Assembly: GCA_022559845.1 (NCBI GenBank) | Contig: CM040121.1 | Location: 571,132,140-571,196,139 of the forward strand | DNA from: Amorphophallus konjac | Taxonomy: Eukaryota > Streptophyta > Magnoliopsida > Alismatales > Araceae | DNA length: 64,000 nucleotides | Direction of reading: 5' to 3' | Shown: positions 21,233-30,794 of the stretch, in pieces | Position numbering within the stretch: position 1 is the first letter of the stretch | Layout of the letters: the number at the start of each line of letters is the position of its first letter | Translations under genes and position numbers: made by a program | Notes under the pieces: generated by a model | The model's input: the letters and a program-made list of their open reading frames with translations, nothing else | Database searches by the model: none | Told to the model about the DNA's origin: nothing

Positions 21233-23535
21233 TTACTTTGTCCTGCTGATGGTTAGCAGGCTGGGCTGCTCCTCCTCTGAGGGGTGGTCGTTATTGACTC
21301 CTGATGAAGGTGATAATGTGGTAGACACATCAACGGACTCCCTTACAGAGTCATCAATCTTAGGCTCAGCTTCCGCTTGCCTGTGATGGAGAGGTAGCAG
21401 TCCTATGGTGTTGACTGCAAAGTGGACCTCAAAGTCCGTCTCCTGGTCATAGCCAAGGCCCCTTGTATCTTGGCGGGAGAAGGGAGGCTGCCCGCGGACC
21501 TGCGGAGGGTTCCATAGTTGATGGAAGTATGCCGCTCGCGCGGGGTCCAGAGTTTGCGGGATGTGCTGCTTTTTACACATTTCCTTGATGTACTCTGGCA
21601 TATCGTCCATTTCCTGGACTGGCTCTGGCACCACATCGGCGGGAGTATCCCAGCCGAAATGATCTTCAGGAGGGCACGGTGGGACTAAATCACCTTTGTA
21701 AAAGATGATCGGCTTGTCCCTCTTGCCTTTGTTGCGTCTCCTTCTCCGTTGATAGGAGACTGTAAAGGTCTTCAACTGTTCCACCTCTTGTTCTTCCCAT
21801 TGGGACAAGAGTTGAAGGCACTTAGGCGGTAAGGAGATACTCCCGTCAACGACCCGACTGATGAGGTTGGCTTCAAAGTCAACACTTCGCCTTTCTGGTT
21901 GAGTTGGCTTGGAGGCGGCACTGAGGCTCAGCTTGTGCAGCTTTACCATGTCTTGGTTGACAGTGAAGAGCTGCCCTTCTTCAACTTCAGGGTCCACCTT
22001 TTGCTTCCCTCTGTCTTTTAAAGGCTCGGGGATTGTTAAAGTAGGCTTCCCAAAATATAGTGAAGCATCGGCCAGATGGCACTCATTGGGATGGAACGGG
22101 GCCTGGTCTGCGAAGACCGTATGTTGTTCCCCTTCCTTGGCATATTTAATGCACTGATGCAGAGTTGAAGGAACAACCCAGTTCTCATGAAGCCAGGGTC
22201 TTCCAAGCAGCATCTTGTAAGATGTGTCGGAGTTGATGATATAAAATGTCGCCTGAGTGACGAAATCGCCCAAAGCTAGCTTGACTACAACCCGACCAAG
22301 CGCTTCCTCGGAACCCTGATTGAATCCCGAGATCTTGACGTCGGTCACCTTTTGCAAATAAGGTGCCAAGTATAGAGACTTGAAAGTCTTCAGAGGCATG
22401 ATGTTGACGGCTGCTCCGGCGTCCACCAGGATGCGATTCACATCATGTCCATTGATCGTCCCCCTCATATATAAGGGGCGATTATGACACGGAGAGGACA
22501 TCAATATGTCTTTGTCCGTGAAGGAGATGTTGGCTGTGAGTGCTTCATATGCCGGGGCTTGCAACTCTGCAACATGGGCTTCATATGCCTCCGGGTCTTG
22601 GGGTATCTTGACAAGAGCTTCTCTGAGGTCTTTGCTCCAGGCAATGGCTTCCCAAATGGTGACATTTGTTGGGAACCGCTTCATATGATGAATGATTTTG
22701 CGGTCCGCCCGAGCACGGGTCTTGTCAAATGGCGGGATGATCTCTGCCAGGGTCTTCGGCGCCTGGCGGGGCTTCTCCCGCTTAAAAGGGCGCTCCTCCG
22801 TATTCTGACCTTCCGCATCTTCTTGGAACAACGGGGCCAAAGATTCCTCTGGAGGTGGCAAAGGCCCATCATGCTGGTCTTCATTAGAAGGACCTGCCGG
22901 GCTTGTAGTCTCGACCCTGTTGGAGGGGCCGGCTTGCTCTGACGCCTCCTCGCGCACTGGCGACTTGGCTGACTCCTCTTCTTCATCAGAGGATGTGATT
23001 GTAAAAGGGACGCCACCCGGCTTAGCCGTTGAGATGGGGCCTGAACCCTCTGAGGGGCTGAGGATGAAAGGGATCCCCCGAACTTGAGTTTCCGGGACAG
23101 GACCCGGCTTCTCCCCTCTGAATATTATGACCCGATCAGGAGCTAGGGGACCTTCACGTCCACGACCTCGGCCACGTCCTCGGCCACGTCCTCGGCCATT
23201 TCTTGCCGAGCGACGCTGATATGTCGCCATAGGAGCCTTGCCTCCAGTGCTATCAGCCGTGGGACAGTAAATGTCGTCAGGCGGCGGAATCGCCACCATG
23301 TTGCAGGAGAGCTCTTGCAGCATTTCCTCGAGCATCTCGACAGTGAGCTCCTCATCTTTATAGAATAAGGAGAGCTCCTCTGGGATTGGGAAGTCTTCAC
23401 CCTTTTCAAGGCGGTGGGCCATTTCCCGGAGCCATTGCAGAAGACGGGCTTTGCGTCCAAGTTTGTCCCAGGGAATATATTCGTCTAGAGTGACGACCCT
23501 GGTGGGATGAGGGGGAGTGTACTCCTCCAGCTCAT
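21233..23535 (-). CDS. Protease region of the gypsy polyprotein
   Basis: The open frame is 729 codons from 23422 and its frame extends upstream towards 23535. The N-terminal part is low-complexity (an RGRGRGRGRGR stretch near 23160-23200, then Glu/Ser/Pro-rich). The retropepsin signature is ILVDAGAAVNIMP at about 22400-22440 with downstream MLLGRPWLHE. Here the usual DSG or DTG is DAG. Related plant gypsy elements vary at this position, so activity cannot be judged. The C-terminal part (EEDHFGWDTP-like, YIKEMCKKQHIPQTLDP) links to RT. It should cleave Gag-Pol. Confidence 0.85.
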
Positions 23536-24198
23536 CTATGAGCTTTTGAAGTCTTTGTAGAGGAGTTGGCTCCTTAGGAGCTCCATAGCAGCGGCTTGCT
23601 CGGCTTGCTTCTTCAACCTCCTCTTCAAATTCTTCCTGCGATTCTTCTCTTGCTTCTTTTGGCGTGCTGCCTCTTGAGAAGAGAGAGGAGTTTGCTTCGG
23701 CAGTGGGACTCGCTTGCCCCCAGAATTTTGCTTTTTGCTCCGGCTGGCCCTTAGGAGCTTAGTGCCATGGCTCTTTTTGGAGTGAATCTTGGTCCAGCTG
23801 ACCTCTTCCGGTTGAGCCTGGAAGGTAGCATTGATTGCCTGAGCAATTATTTCAGGAGGTAACTCCTGGAACTCTGCCAATCCGCAGTGGGGCCTCCGGG
23901 AGCTTTGTGGTTCTACCGACTTTACTTGGACCGGTGGGTTTGCTTGCTTGAGCGGCTGAGGCCTTTCTACAATTGGCGACCTCGCTGGGCTGACAAAGGC
24001 CTTAGTCGGGATCTTTGCGGGCTCAAGGGGTTGAGTTCTCTCCCCGACTAATGGCCTTGCTGACTTGGCAGGAGCTTTGGCGGAAGGTTCTGACGCCTTG
24101 GCTTTGCCTTTGTTATCTGGCCGGAGTTCTCTCTTATGACGATGCCAAGCTGACTGGACCTGGGACGGACCTTGGAACTCTCTCCCGTGGCTTGGCAT
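23536..24198 (-). CDS. Basic linker frame between gag and protease
   Basis: 220 codons on minus, rich in Pro, Lys, Gln and Arg (KKQEKNRRKNLKRRLKKQAE near the end), with LAEFQELPPEIIAQAINATF in the middle. It overlaps the preceding gag frame (24048-24815) by about 150 bp in another frame, so a frameshift joins them. A stop and a further frame change at about 23536 precede the protease frame. No enzymatic motif. Part of a broken Gag-Pol. Confidence 0.6.
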   Translation of the reverse strand: MPSHGREFQGPSQVQSAWHRHKRELRPDNKGKAKASEPSAKAPAKSARPLVGERTQPLEPAKIPTKAFVSPARSPIVERPQPLKQANPPVQVKSVEPQSSRRPHCGLAEFQELPPEIIAQAINATFQAQPEEVSWTKIHSKKSHGTKLLRASRSKKQNSGGKRVPLPKQTPLSSQEAARQKKQEKNRRKNLKRRLKKQAEQAAAMELLRSQLLYKDFKSS

Positions 24199-25041
24199 CT
24201 TGGGTTCTGGACCTTAGGCTCTTTATAGGTGGCCTTGCCTTTAGTGAGTAATGGGAATTCATCATTTCCCGCAGGCTCACTTGGCCGGGCTAATCGGGAG
24301 AAAGCTTCATTTTCTCGCCGGGCCTGCTGGAGAGTCTCCCTGGCGACCTCTGCAAGGCGTAACCTTGTCATGGAGTTCCCCTGAGGATCGACAACCCCTC
24401 TCTGGATGAGGACTTCAATGAAGTGCTGAACCTCTGGGCATTGCCGAGTGTGGTGAGACACCCTTGCATGATACTTGCAATAGCGGGGGTGCCTCTTGGC
24501 CGTCTCATTGTAATAAGACGGCTGGTCATGTGTCAGCACCCAGCCATCTTCCAGAAGTTTGTCAAAAATCTTCTCAGTGTCTTCCTTAGGGAAAGAACAC
24601 TGATGAGATGGTCGCCACCCTGGATACCATAGTGTGGACTTGGGTGATTGGGAACTAGCTCCCTGGGAACTAACTCCCTCCTCCTGCGGCTCTGGGAACT
24701 GGAAGGCTGCTGCAGCGTGAATGACGTTGACAGAGAAGTGAAGACTCCTTTGTGCATGCGGCTGCGGTGGGTCGACTAGGAACTCGCCCATGTTGACCTT
24801 CCCTCGCCTGATCAATCAAGTCCTCAGCGAGGTCCTTGAACGGTTCACAGTTGTGGATGATATGGCCAACAACTTCATGATATGGGCAATAGCCCTGACG
24901 ACAAGCAGCACCTGGTGCCTGCTCCAGAGGTGACGGGCTAATCAACCCCGCCCGCTGACATGCGAAGAAGATATTGGGAGTTTTCTCCAAAGGGAAGGAG
25001 TATAGCTTCTCTGGGAGCTCGACTTGAAGTGGAGCCTCCAT
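24048..25041 (-). pseudogene. Gag C-terminal repeats 2 and 3 (frameshifted)
   Basis: Two frames (24670-25041 and 24048-24815) each carry a copy of the gag zinc-knuckle module. Copy 2 has YCPYHEVVGHIIHNC, preceded by LYSFPLEKTPNIFFACQ. Copy 3 has YCKYHARVSHHTRQC, preceded by CSFPKEDTEKIF and followed by EVLIQRG. Copy 2 continues after a frameshift near 24800 into VNMGEF-VDPPQPH, matching VNML-VDPPQPH of copy 1. The spacing C-x2-H-x4-H-x4-C is the Tat-lineage variant of the knuckle. Nucleic-acid binding is the expected role. Confidence 0.75.
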
Positions 25042-26789
25042 GTCTTCGGGTGAGTCCTCCTCGTCTTCAGATGAATCCGAGGACTCTTCAGAGAGCCAAC
25101 CCCTGAGCGGGGCCCGACCCGTATGTGGGCTGGAGCTAACTCCCTGGCAAATGGGCCAAAAGGAAAGGTGGACAACTGCTTATCAATGCTTTCCAGGAAC
25201 TGCAGCAGGCGCCTTTGTTCTCGTCGCAGCTGCCGGACTTCCCCTCGGATCTTCCGGATGGTTCTCCGCAGCGCCAAACATTCTGGGAATGGAGGAGGAG
25301 TGGCTCTGGGACCACCATTGGGCTGTCGACTCGAGGGCCCGACTTCGGAGGCATAGGAGCTTGAAGCCATCGCCACCATATGGACCACGTTGGCCGACCG
25401 GTTCGATCGGCTCCACGGATGAGGCTGGGGTGGGTCGACTGCATGGCCCAGCATATTTACCAGGCCCTTTTGAATGAGCTCTTCTGCTATATTCTTGAAA
25501 ACATAGCAATCCCCGACAGTGTGACCCAACCTCCGGTGATACACACAATAGGTTGGATCATCTGTCTTATCCACCTCCGCGGGCTTCCGCGGATCCGGCA
25601 GAGTAACGAGCTGCTCCTTCATACATAGATCAAAGAGCATCTTAGTATGCTCCTTTCTGAAGGAATAAGGCGTCTTCATGTTCTCCGCTAAGAAAGACGC
25701 ATTTGTCTTATCACCAGACTTCTTGCCTTTTCCTTTGGACTTTCCTTCCCCTTTATCTCCATTCGTCGGGGAGAAGTCCACGGCATTTACCTCCTTGCCG
25801 CTAGCCAGACGGTCTTTGGAGGATTTGCCCTTGGCAGAAGCTTGTGTAGGGTGGTCGGCGAAGAACATTTCAATCTCCGCCACGACCGTGTTGAGCTGGT
25901 CAAAACTTCTGATGTTGGAGCCCAGAAGCTTTTCACTGACTTCCGCCGAGAGACCCCTGCGGCAGATGGTGATTGCATCTTCAGGTGTCGGAGGGTTATC
26001 GCAGCGCATGCTGACGTCCCTCCATCGCTTGATGAAGTCTAATGTTGTTTCACCCTTCTTCTGTCGAAGGGAACAAAGCTCTGCTAGGGAGACTTTGCGT
26101 TCGACCATTTGGAAGCGGTCGACAAACTTCTTTTGCATATCAGCCCAATCAGATACTGAATTGGGCTTTAACCTTGAATACCACTGAAAGGCGGTGCCAG
26201 TCAAAGACGTGGCGAAATACCGCAGCAAGTATGCCTCTTCCAGGGCTAATTCACCCATGGCCGTCATGTAATAGGCCAGGTGTTCATGCGGAGAACCCTG
26301 CCCGTTGAACTTCTGAAGTTTCGGGGCCTTCGGGCAATCCGGTGGAAGCTTCTTGAATTGATGATGGAGGGGATATGGCACGCTGTACAAATCAACGGTA
26401 GCCACACCCTCGCCATGTTGAGCGAACTTCGCTTCCACGATGCGCTCGATCATCTGCTTCTGCGCCATGAGGCTTTCTGCGGCAGGAGTAGCAGATGACC
26501 GCGCATGGGCTTCATGCGGCGGGACTTCGAAGTCCACCGCCAGTGGGAGTCTTGCAGCGGTGACAGAGGCATTGGCTGCTGCTGGAATGGGAGAAGGATG
26601 TTGATCTACTCCAGCCGGTGCCGCCTGAGGCGGGGAAGGAACCTCCTTTTCGCGCAAAAGCGACTGTAAGAGATTCTTGAGCTCATGGTTTTCCCGTTGA
26701 AGCTCGTCCAATGTGGGGGCCCGTGGTTCCTCCCCCAGCTCTTCTGCATGCCGGGAGTGACTGTCCCCATCAATACTGTGGACGTCCTC
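24942..26789 (-). CDS. Gag of the gypsy element
   Basis: The frame is open from just after a TAG at 26790-26792 and contains no ATG at the usual place; it could start at codons after 26789. Near the N-terminus lies a short coiled coil (LDELQRENHELKNLLQSLL). The capsid-like retrotrans_gag core includes YYMTAMGELALEEAYLL, FQWYSRLKPNSVSDW and TLDFIKRWRDVSMRC (about 25950-26300). Then come a Lys/Gly-rich basic stretch and a zinc knuckle YCVYHRRLGHTVGDC (about 25500-25560). A frameshift near 25090-25150 diverts the frame; the true continuation is an acidic segment leading to repeat 2. Gag forms the particle and packages RNA. Confidence 0.9.
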   Translation of the reverse strand, partial: EDVHSIDGDSHSRHAEELGEEPRAPTLDELQRENHELKNLLQSLLREKEVPSPPQAAPAGVDQHPSPIPAAANASVTAARLPLAVDFEVPPHEAHARSSATPAAESLMAQKQMIERIVEAKFAQHGEGVATVDLYSVPYPLHHQFKKLPPDCPKAPKLQKFNGQGSPHEHLAYYMTAMGELALEEAYLLRYFATSLTGTAFQWYSRLKPNSVSDWADMQKKFVDRFQMVERKVSLAELCSLRQKKGETTLDFIKRWRDVSMRCDNPPTPEDAITICRRGLSAEVSEKLLGSNIRSFDQLNTVVAEIEMFFADHPTQASAKGKSSKDRLASGKEVNAVDFSPTNGDKGEGKSKGKGKKSGDKTNASFLAENMKTPYSFRKEHTKMLFDLCMKEQLVTLPDPRKPAEVDKTDDPTYCVYHRRLGHTVGDCYVFKNIAEELIQKGLVNMLGHAVDPPQPHPWSRSNRSANVVHMVAMASSSYASEVGPSSRQPNGGPRATPPPFPECLALRRTIRKIRGEVRQLRREQRRLLQFLESIDKQLSTFPFGPFARELAPAHIRVGPRSGVGSLKSPRIHLKTRRTHPKTWRLHFKSSSQRSYTPSLWRKLPISSSHVSGRG

Positions 26790-28646
26790 CTAGCGCTCTT
26801 CTTGCCGTGCCGGCTCGGGTTGAGATGTACCGGCGGCCGGCGCTTGTTGTGTTTGTGCCAGGCCGTGGGACCCAGACCTCGACCTCCTCGAGTATTGAAG
26901 AGGCTGATTGAGTTCCCCCGAGGTGCCTTCGGGCTGTTTTTCGCCGGAAGTGGCGTAACAGGTGAACACTTTGACGGTGTCATCGGTCACCTGGACCACC
27001 CGCTTTTTCTTGGGCGGTTGTGGCTCCGGCCTGGGCGGCCTCCCAAGTCTGTCAAAGACGGACACTCGAGATGTGGCTGCTTGAGGTGAGCAATCCTCCT
27101 CCGTGTGCGTGGAACTGGCCCACGGGGAAGTCGGCCGCACCTTCTTGCCAGCTCCACGACGCTTCTGCCCCCGTAGGGACTGATTGGTAAATTGCGGAGA
27201 GACCGAGGCCTCAGTGCTTGTCGGACTCCGCATTCGTCGAAGATCTGACATGCGAAAAGGCTCCTCCGCCCTGGCTCGTCTTATAATTCGGGTCTCCTCC
27301 TTGGTGACCCAGATCTTCTTTAAATGGAGCTGATGCTCCTCAATTGGGTTGCCCCCTGTCCTTGGACGGGGAGCTCGTGGCTTGGGCCGTTGCAGAAGGC
27401 CCTGAGTTGCCGCCGGTACGGCAGACTTCTCCTTCTTCGCTCCTTTCTCCCGGACTTGCCGGAGGGACTCGAAGCGATTGGAAGTAGAAATAGTCGAGAC
27501 GTGACGATCCCGTGGCAGAATCGGCTCGCCTCCATCGAGCCGGATGCGAATATCTCCGACAATTACCGTCTTGCCGGAGCGCGAGACAGCCGCTTCGGGC
27601 CTTGCACCCTTGCGGCTACGACGTTGCCCCCATTGGGCAGGGGCGGCAGTGGTGGCACCCGCCATAGGCATGGCGTCATCCTGACGACGGCGGCGTTGCC
27701 CCCGTTGAGCAGGGATAGCACCTCTGAGGGTAGCCGCAGTAGGTTTGGCGCCGTTGCGGCGGCAGCGTTGCCCCCGTTGAGCAGGGGCGGCGCCGGCAGT
27801 GATTTGATTGACCGAGAAGACTCGGCCAATAGTTGGGGCAGAAGGGCTGACACCTTCAGCCATTAACGTAGCAGTCGAGCTGACTGGATTGGTTGTCGGG
27901 ATGAAGGGCTTGACACCCTTAACAGTTGGAGAATTGGCCAGAGGGATCCGGCCAGTTGCTGCAGCAGAGGGTCTGACACCCTTGGTCTGTGAAAAGTTGA
28001 CCGGACGAAGCCGGCCGGCTGCTGCAACAGAGGGTCTGGCACCCTCAGAAGTTGGTTTGCTGGCCGAACAGACTCGACCAATTGTTGAAGCCAAGGGCCT
28101 AACACCTCCAACTACTGGCTTGTTGACCGGGCGAACCCAGCCGGTTGTTGCGGAGGGCTTGCCGCCCTCAATAGTTGGCTTGTGGGCCGAACTGATCCGG
28201 CCAACTAATGGGGCCGAGGGCCTGACGCCCCCGCCAGTTATCTTGTTGATCGGGCGAACCCGACCAACTGAAGCAGAAGACCTGGCGCCCTCAGAAGTCC
28301 TCTTGGCAGAGCAAACCCGGCCAGTTAATGAAGCCGAGGGCCTGACGCCCCCAGTAGCGACCTCGTTGACCGGACTGACCCGGCCAGTTGTTGGAGTCGA
28401 AGGCCTGACGCCTCCGATAGTTGTCTTCTTGACCGGGTGGACCCGGCCGGTTGAAGGGGCTGAGGGCCTGACGCCCCTGACAGTTGTTGCAGGCCTGGCT
28501 GAACTGGCTTCAGCCACTGGTACCACGCCCAAGAAGAAGGGCGAGCCGACGACAGGTGGGAAGTCGCCGAAGACCAGTGGGGTCGCCAGGAATCCAAGCC
28601 TGGCATGGTTGGCGACGATCTCGGGGCCGTAAGTAACGGCGGCCAT
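26790..28646 (-). CDS. Extra ORF1 upstream of gag
   Basis: 618 codons on minus, the first ORF after the 5' LTR. After a hydrophobic N-terminus (VANHARLGFLATPLVFGDF) come about eleven tandem modules of 20-21 residues with consensus GVRPSA-x-TGRV-x-PVN. Next are three Arg-rich modules around PAQRGQRRRR, and then a non-repetitive basic region (LHLKKIWVTKEETRIIRRAR). It ends at a TAG in the same frame as gag, which begins 26 codons later. Ogre/Tat elements are known to carry an ORF1 of unknown function before gag. I recognise no domain. RNA binding through the Arg-rich part is speculation. Confidence 0.75.
   Translation of the reverse strand: MAAVTYGPEIVANHARLGFLATPLVFGDFPPVVGSPFFLGVVPVAEASSARPATTVRGVRPSAPSTGRVHPVKKTTIGGVRPSTPTTGRVSPVNEVATGGVRPSASLTGRVCSAKRTSEGARSSASVGRVRPINKITGGGVRPSAPLVGRISSAHKPTIEGGKPSATTGWVRPVNKPVVGGVRPLASTIGRVCSASKPTSEGARPSVAAAGRLRPVNFSQTKGVRPSAAATGRIPLANSPTVKGVKPFIPTTNPVSSTATLMAEGVSPSAPTIGRVFSVNQITAGAAPAQRGQRCRRNGAKPTAATLRGAIPAQRGQRRRRQDDAMPMAGATTAAPAQWGQRRSRKGARPEAAVSRSGKTVIVGDIRIRLDGGEPILPRDRHVSTISTSNRFESLRQVREKGAKKEKSAVPAATQGLLQRPKPRAPRPRTGGNPIEEHQLHLKKIWVTKEETRIIRRARAEEPFRMSDLRRMRSPTSTEASVSPQFTNQSLRGQKRRGAGKKVRPTSPWASSTHTEEDCSPQAATSRVSVFDRLGRPPRPEPQPPKKKRVVQVTDDTVKVFTCYATSGEKQPEGTSGELNQPLQYSRRSRSGSHGLAQTQQAPAAGTSQPEPARQEER
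27795..28480 (-). repeat. 63-bp coding minisatellite in ORF1
   Basis: About eleven units, each encoding GVRPSA-like plus GRV-like text. On the plus strand ctgacgcc and gaagggcct recur about every 60 bp. Units have diverged but keep frame, which suggests past selection on length in triplets. Confidence 0.85.
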
Positions 28647-28837
28647 CGCTGTTGCTGGTGTTGGTGGTGGTGGTGCGTAGCACGAAAGGAGTGGCGTGCA
28701 GATGCACGAGGAGCTCTCAGACGAGCGGTGAAAAGTATGCCCTCCTCTTCCCGTCCTTTAAAAGGAAGAGGAGGACGTCAGAACCTCAAAGAGGATTTTG
28801 GGGAACGACTCTGACAGAGAGAAGAAAGGCAGGAAAA

Positions 28838-28855
28838 GTCCCACCGGGCGTGCCA
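28838..28855 (-). promoter_or_regulatory. Candidate primer binding site
   Basis: On minus, three bases after the 5' LTR end, tggcacgcccggtgggac starts with the tgg expected to pair with a tRNA CCA end. I cannot assign the tRNA from memory. Confidence 0.5.
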
Positions 28856-28858
28856 GTC

Positions 28859-30789
28859 TGTTGGACACGGAAAAAATCTAAATCGACTCTTATCGTAGAT
28901 AAAAGGTAGATTTTCGTTCTTTTTGAAAAGAAACACTCCTCTGCGTAGAGAGGGTTCCGTGTGTGCGCATAGTATCAGACGATTTGGGTTCGAGTGCTGG
29001 ACCTCTCCCCACTGACCGTAGTCAGTGTTGATTTACATCGGCCTAACGTCCGAACACCTTTGTTTGACTGTCAAAGAAATCCCCAAGATCCTTTACAAGG
29101 TTCTGATATTGAGGGCAAACTCTCTTGAAGAGCTCGTGATGTCCACTCACTCACCACCAACCAGCCGAAACGACTGAATCAGGGCTAGGTCTGAGCCAAA
29201 CCCTAGGATTCAAGAATGGGAACGCAAATATGCAGAAGCCATAGGCATTTTTGAAATAAAGGGAAGTTTTCTGGACCCCGAGGGTATTTTGGTAATTTTA
29301 CTAACCCAGGGGTATTTTGGTAATTTTCCAGGCCAGGGATATTTATGAAACTTCTGGGCTGGAGTGGAAGTAAAACTGGATCCCTAACTCCCCAAGGCGT
29401 TGAGGCTATTTTTGGAGGGTTTTGGGAGGCTACTAGGCCATTTCTAGGTTACAGGGGTATTTTGGTAATTTTACCATACCCTGTACCTGGGTTATAGGTA
29501 ATACCCGAATGCGAGACTGAGCTGACGACATTCCTGGACCAAAAGAATGACAAAGGGTTTCAAAGAAAGTATGCCTCTGTCAATTTGGCTGAAGGAAGGG
29601 TATATATGCAAATTTGGAAAGCCAAGGGTTTCCATGTAATTTTCCCTCGAGGATACACATGGAGCATGCTGAGTGCTTTTATAATTCCATATGAGTACAA
29701 AAGTTGTCGGCGGATTGTCGACTGTACAAATGTCCACTTTGGAGTGGGAGATAGGGACGTAGTCCCAATTACAAAAGATTACAGGGTATAACTGTAAATT
29801 ACAGGACTTCGGTCTTTTACAGTCCCGGGAAGGATATTTTTATAATTTCGCCATTATAGGGGCAGAAATACAAGACTTAGTCGTCCCGGGACGTAAAGAC
29901 TTACAAACATGGCCCGCTGAGGGGCGTAATTACAGACAAAGCCTGCTGAGGGGCATAAACGTAAATATACCCCGTAGGGGCATAAGTACAAGGCCCGGGG
30001 ACTTACCCCACGCGGGCCGAAACAAACGAACAAAGGCTTCAAGTGTCTTCCGTAGGTTGTCACTTGTGTCTTCTCTCTCTCCTTCTTCGTTGCCTTCTCC
30101 AAAGGGTCCTTAACAACCACGCCCACGTAGGGGCATAACGACAAAACCCACGTAGGGACATAAATACAAGACCCACGTAGGGGCACAACAACAACGCCCA
30201 CGTAGGGGCATAATGACAAAGCCCACGTAGGGGCATAATGACAAAGCCCGGGGTGTCACATCCCCAAATAGGCCAAGACAACGAACAAGAGATTTCTCCT
30301 TGCCACGGACTCTAAGTCTCTTCAAGAAGCATCCTCCTCCCCCCCGCAAAATGGGACCCCATAGGGGCTATTTATAGAAGGTAGGGGACCGGCCCGGGGT
30401 GGGTCGGACCCGGGCGGGTTAAGACCACCCCGGGCAGGTCACTCTCCCTTTTCTTCTCTTTCTTTTTTTTTCTTTTTTTTTGACGTGGACAGGCCGCGGG
30501 CCTGCCCTGCCCCGGGCGGGTCCGCCCGGGGGCGCGGGACCCCGGGCGAGTCCGTCCGGGTGCGCAGCACCCCGGGCGGGTCCGCCCAGGGGCGCGGGAC
30601 CCCGGGCGGGTCCGCCCGGGGTGTGCAGGCCCCGGGCAGGTCCGCCCGGGGTGGGCAGACCCCGGGCGGGTCTGCCCCGCCCGCGCGCAGCCGCGGGGGA
30701 ACCCGCCCGGGGGTGATTTACCCCGGGCGGGGTTCTCTCTGCCCGGGTGGTTTTTTTTTTTTTTTGGGGCGCAAAATTTGCTTCCAACA
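28859..30789 (-). repeat. 5' LTR of the gypsy element
   Basis: 1931 bp, nearly identical to 12466-14399. Contains the 25-bp minisatellite (30117-30253) and GC-rich repeat (30490-30720). It is flanked on the right by the duplication cccac (30790-30794). Confidence 0.95.
30369..30377 (-). promoter_or_regulatory. TATA box of the 5' LTR
   Basis: Minus-strand ctataaata. Transcription should start about 30 bp to the left and run through ORF1 and gag-pol. Confidence 0.65.
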
Positions 30790-30794
30790 CCCAC

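Larger units (their letters stand above)
12466..30789 (-). mobile_element. Ty3/gypsy retrotransposon of the Tat/Ogre/Retand lineage
   Basis: 18.3 kb with 1.93-kb LTRs and identical 5-bp duplications cccac (12461-12465 and 30790-30794), oriented right to left. On the minus strand the order is 5' LTR, primer site, ORF1, gag, protease, RT, RNase H, second (archaeal-type) RNase H, integrase, a 3.2-kb repeat-rich region with an antisense ORF, polypurine tract, 3' LTR. The second RNase H, an extra ORF before gag and antisense ORFs before the 3' LTR are known traits of the Tat lineage. It sits inside the first coding exon of a hAT transposase. Frame breaks make it non-autonomous. Confidence 0.95.
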
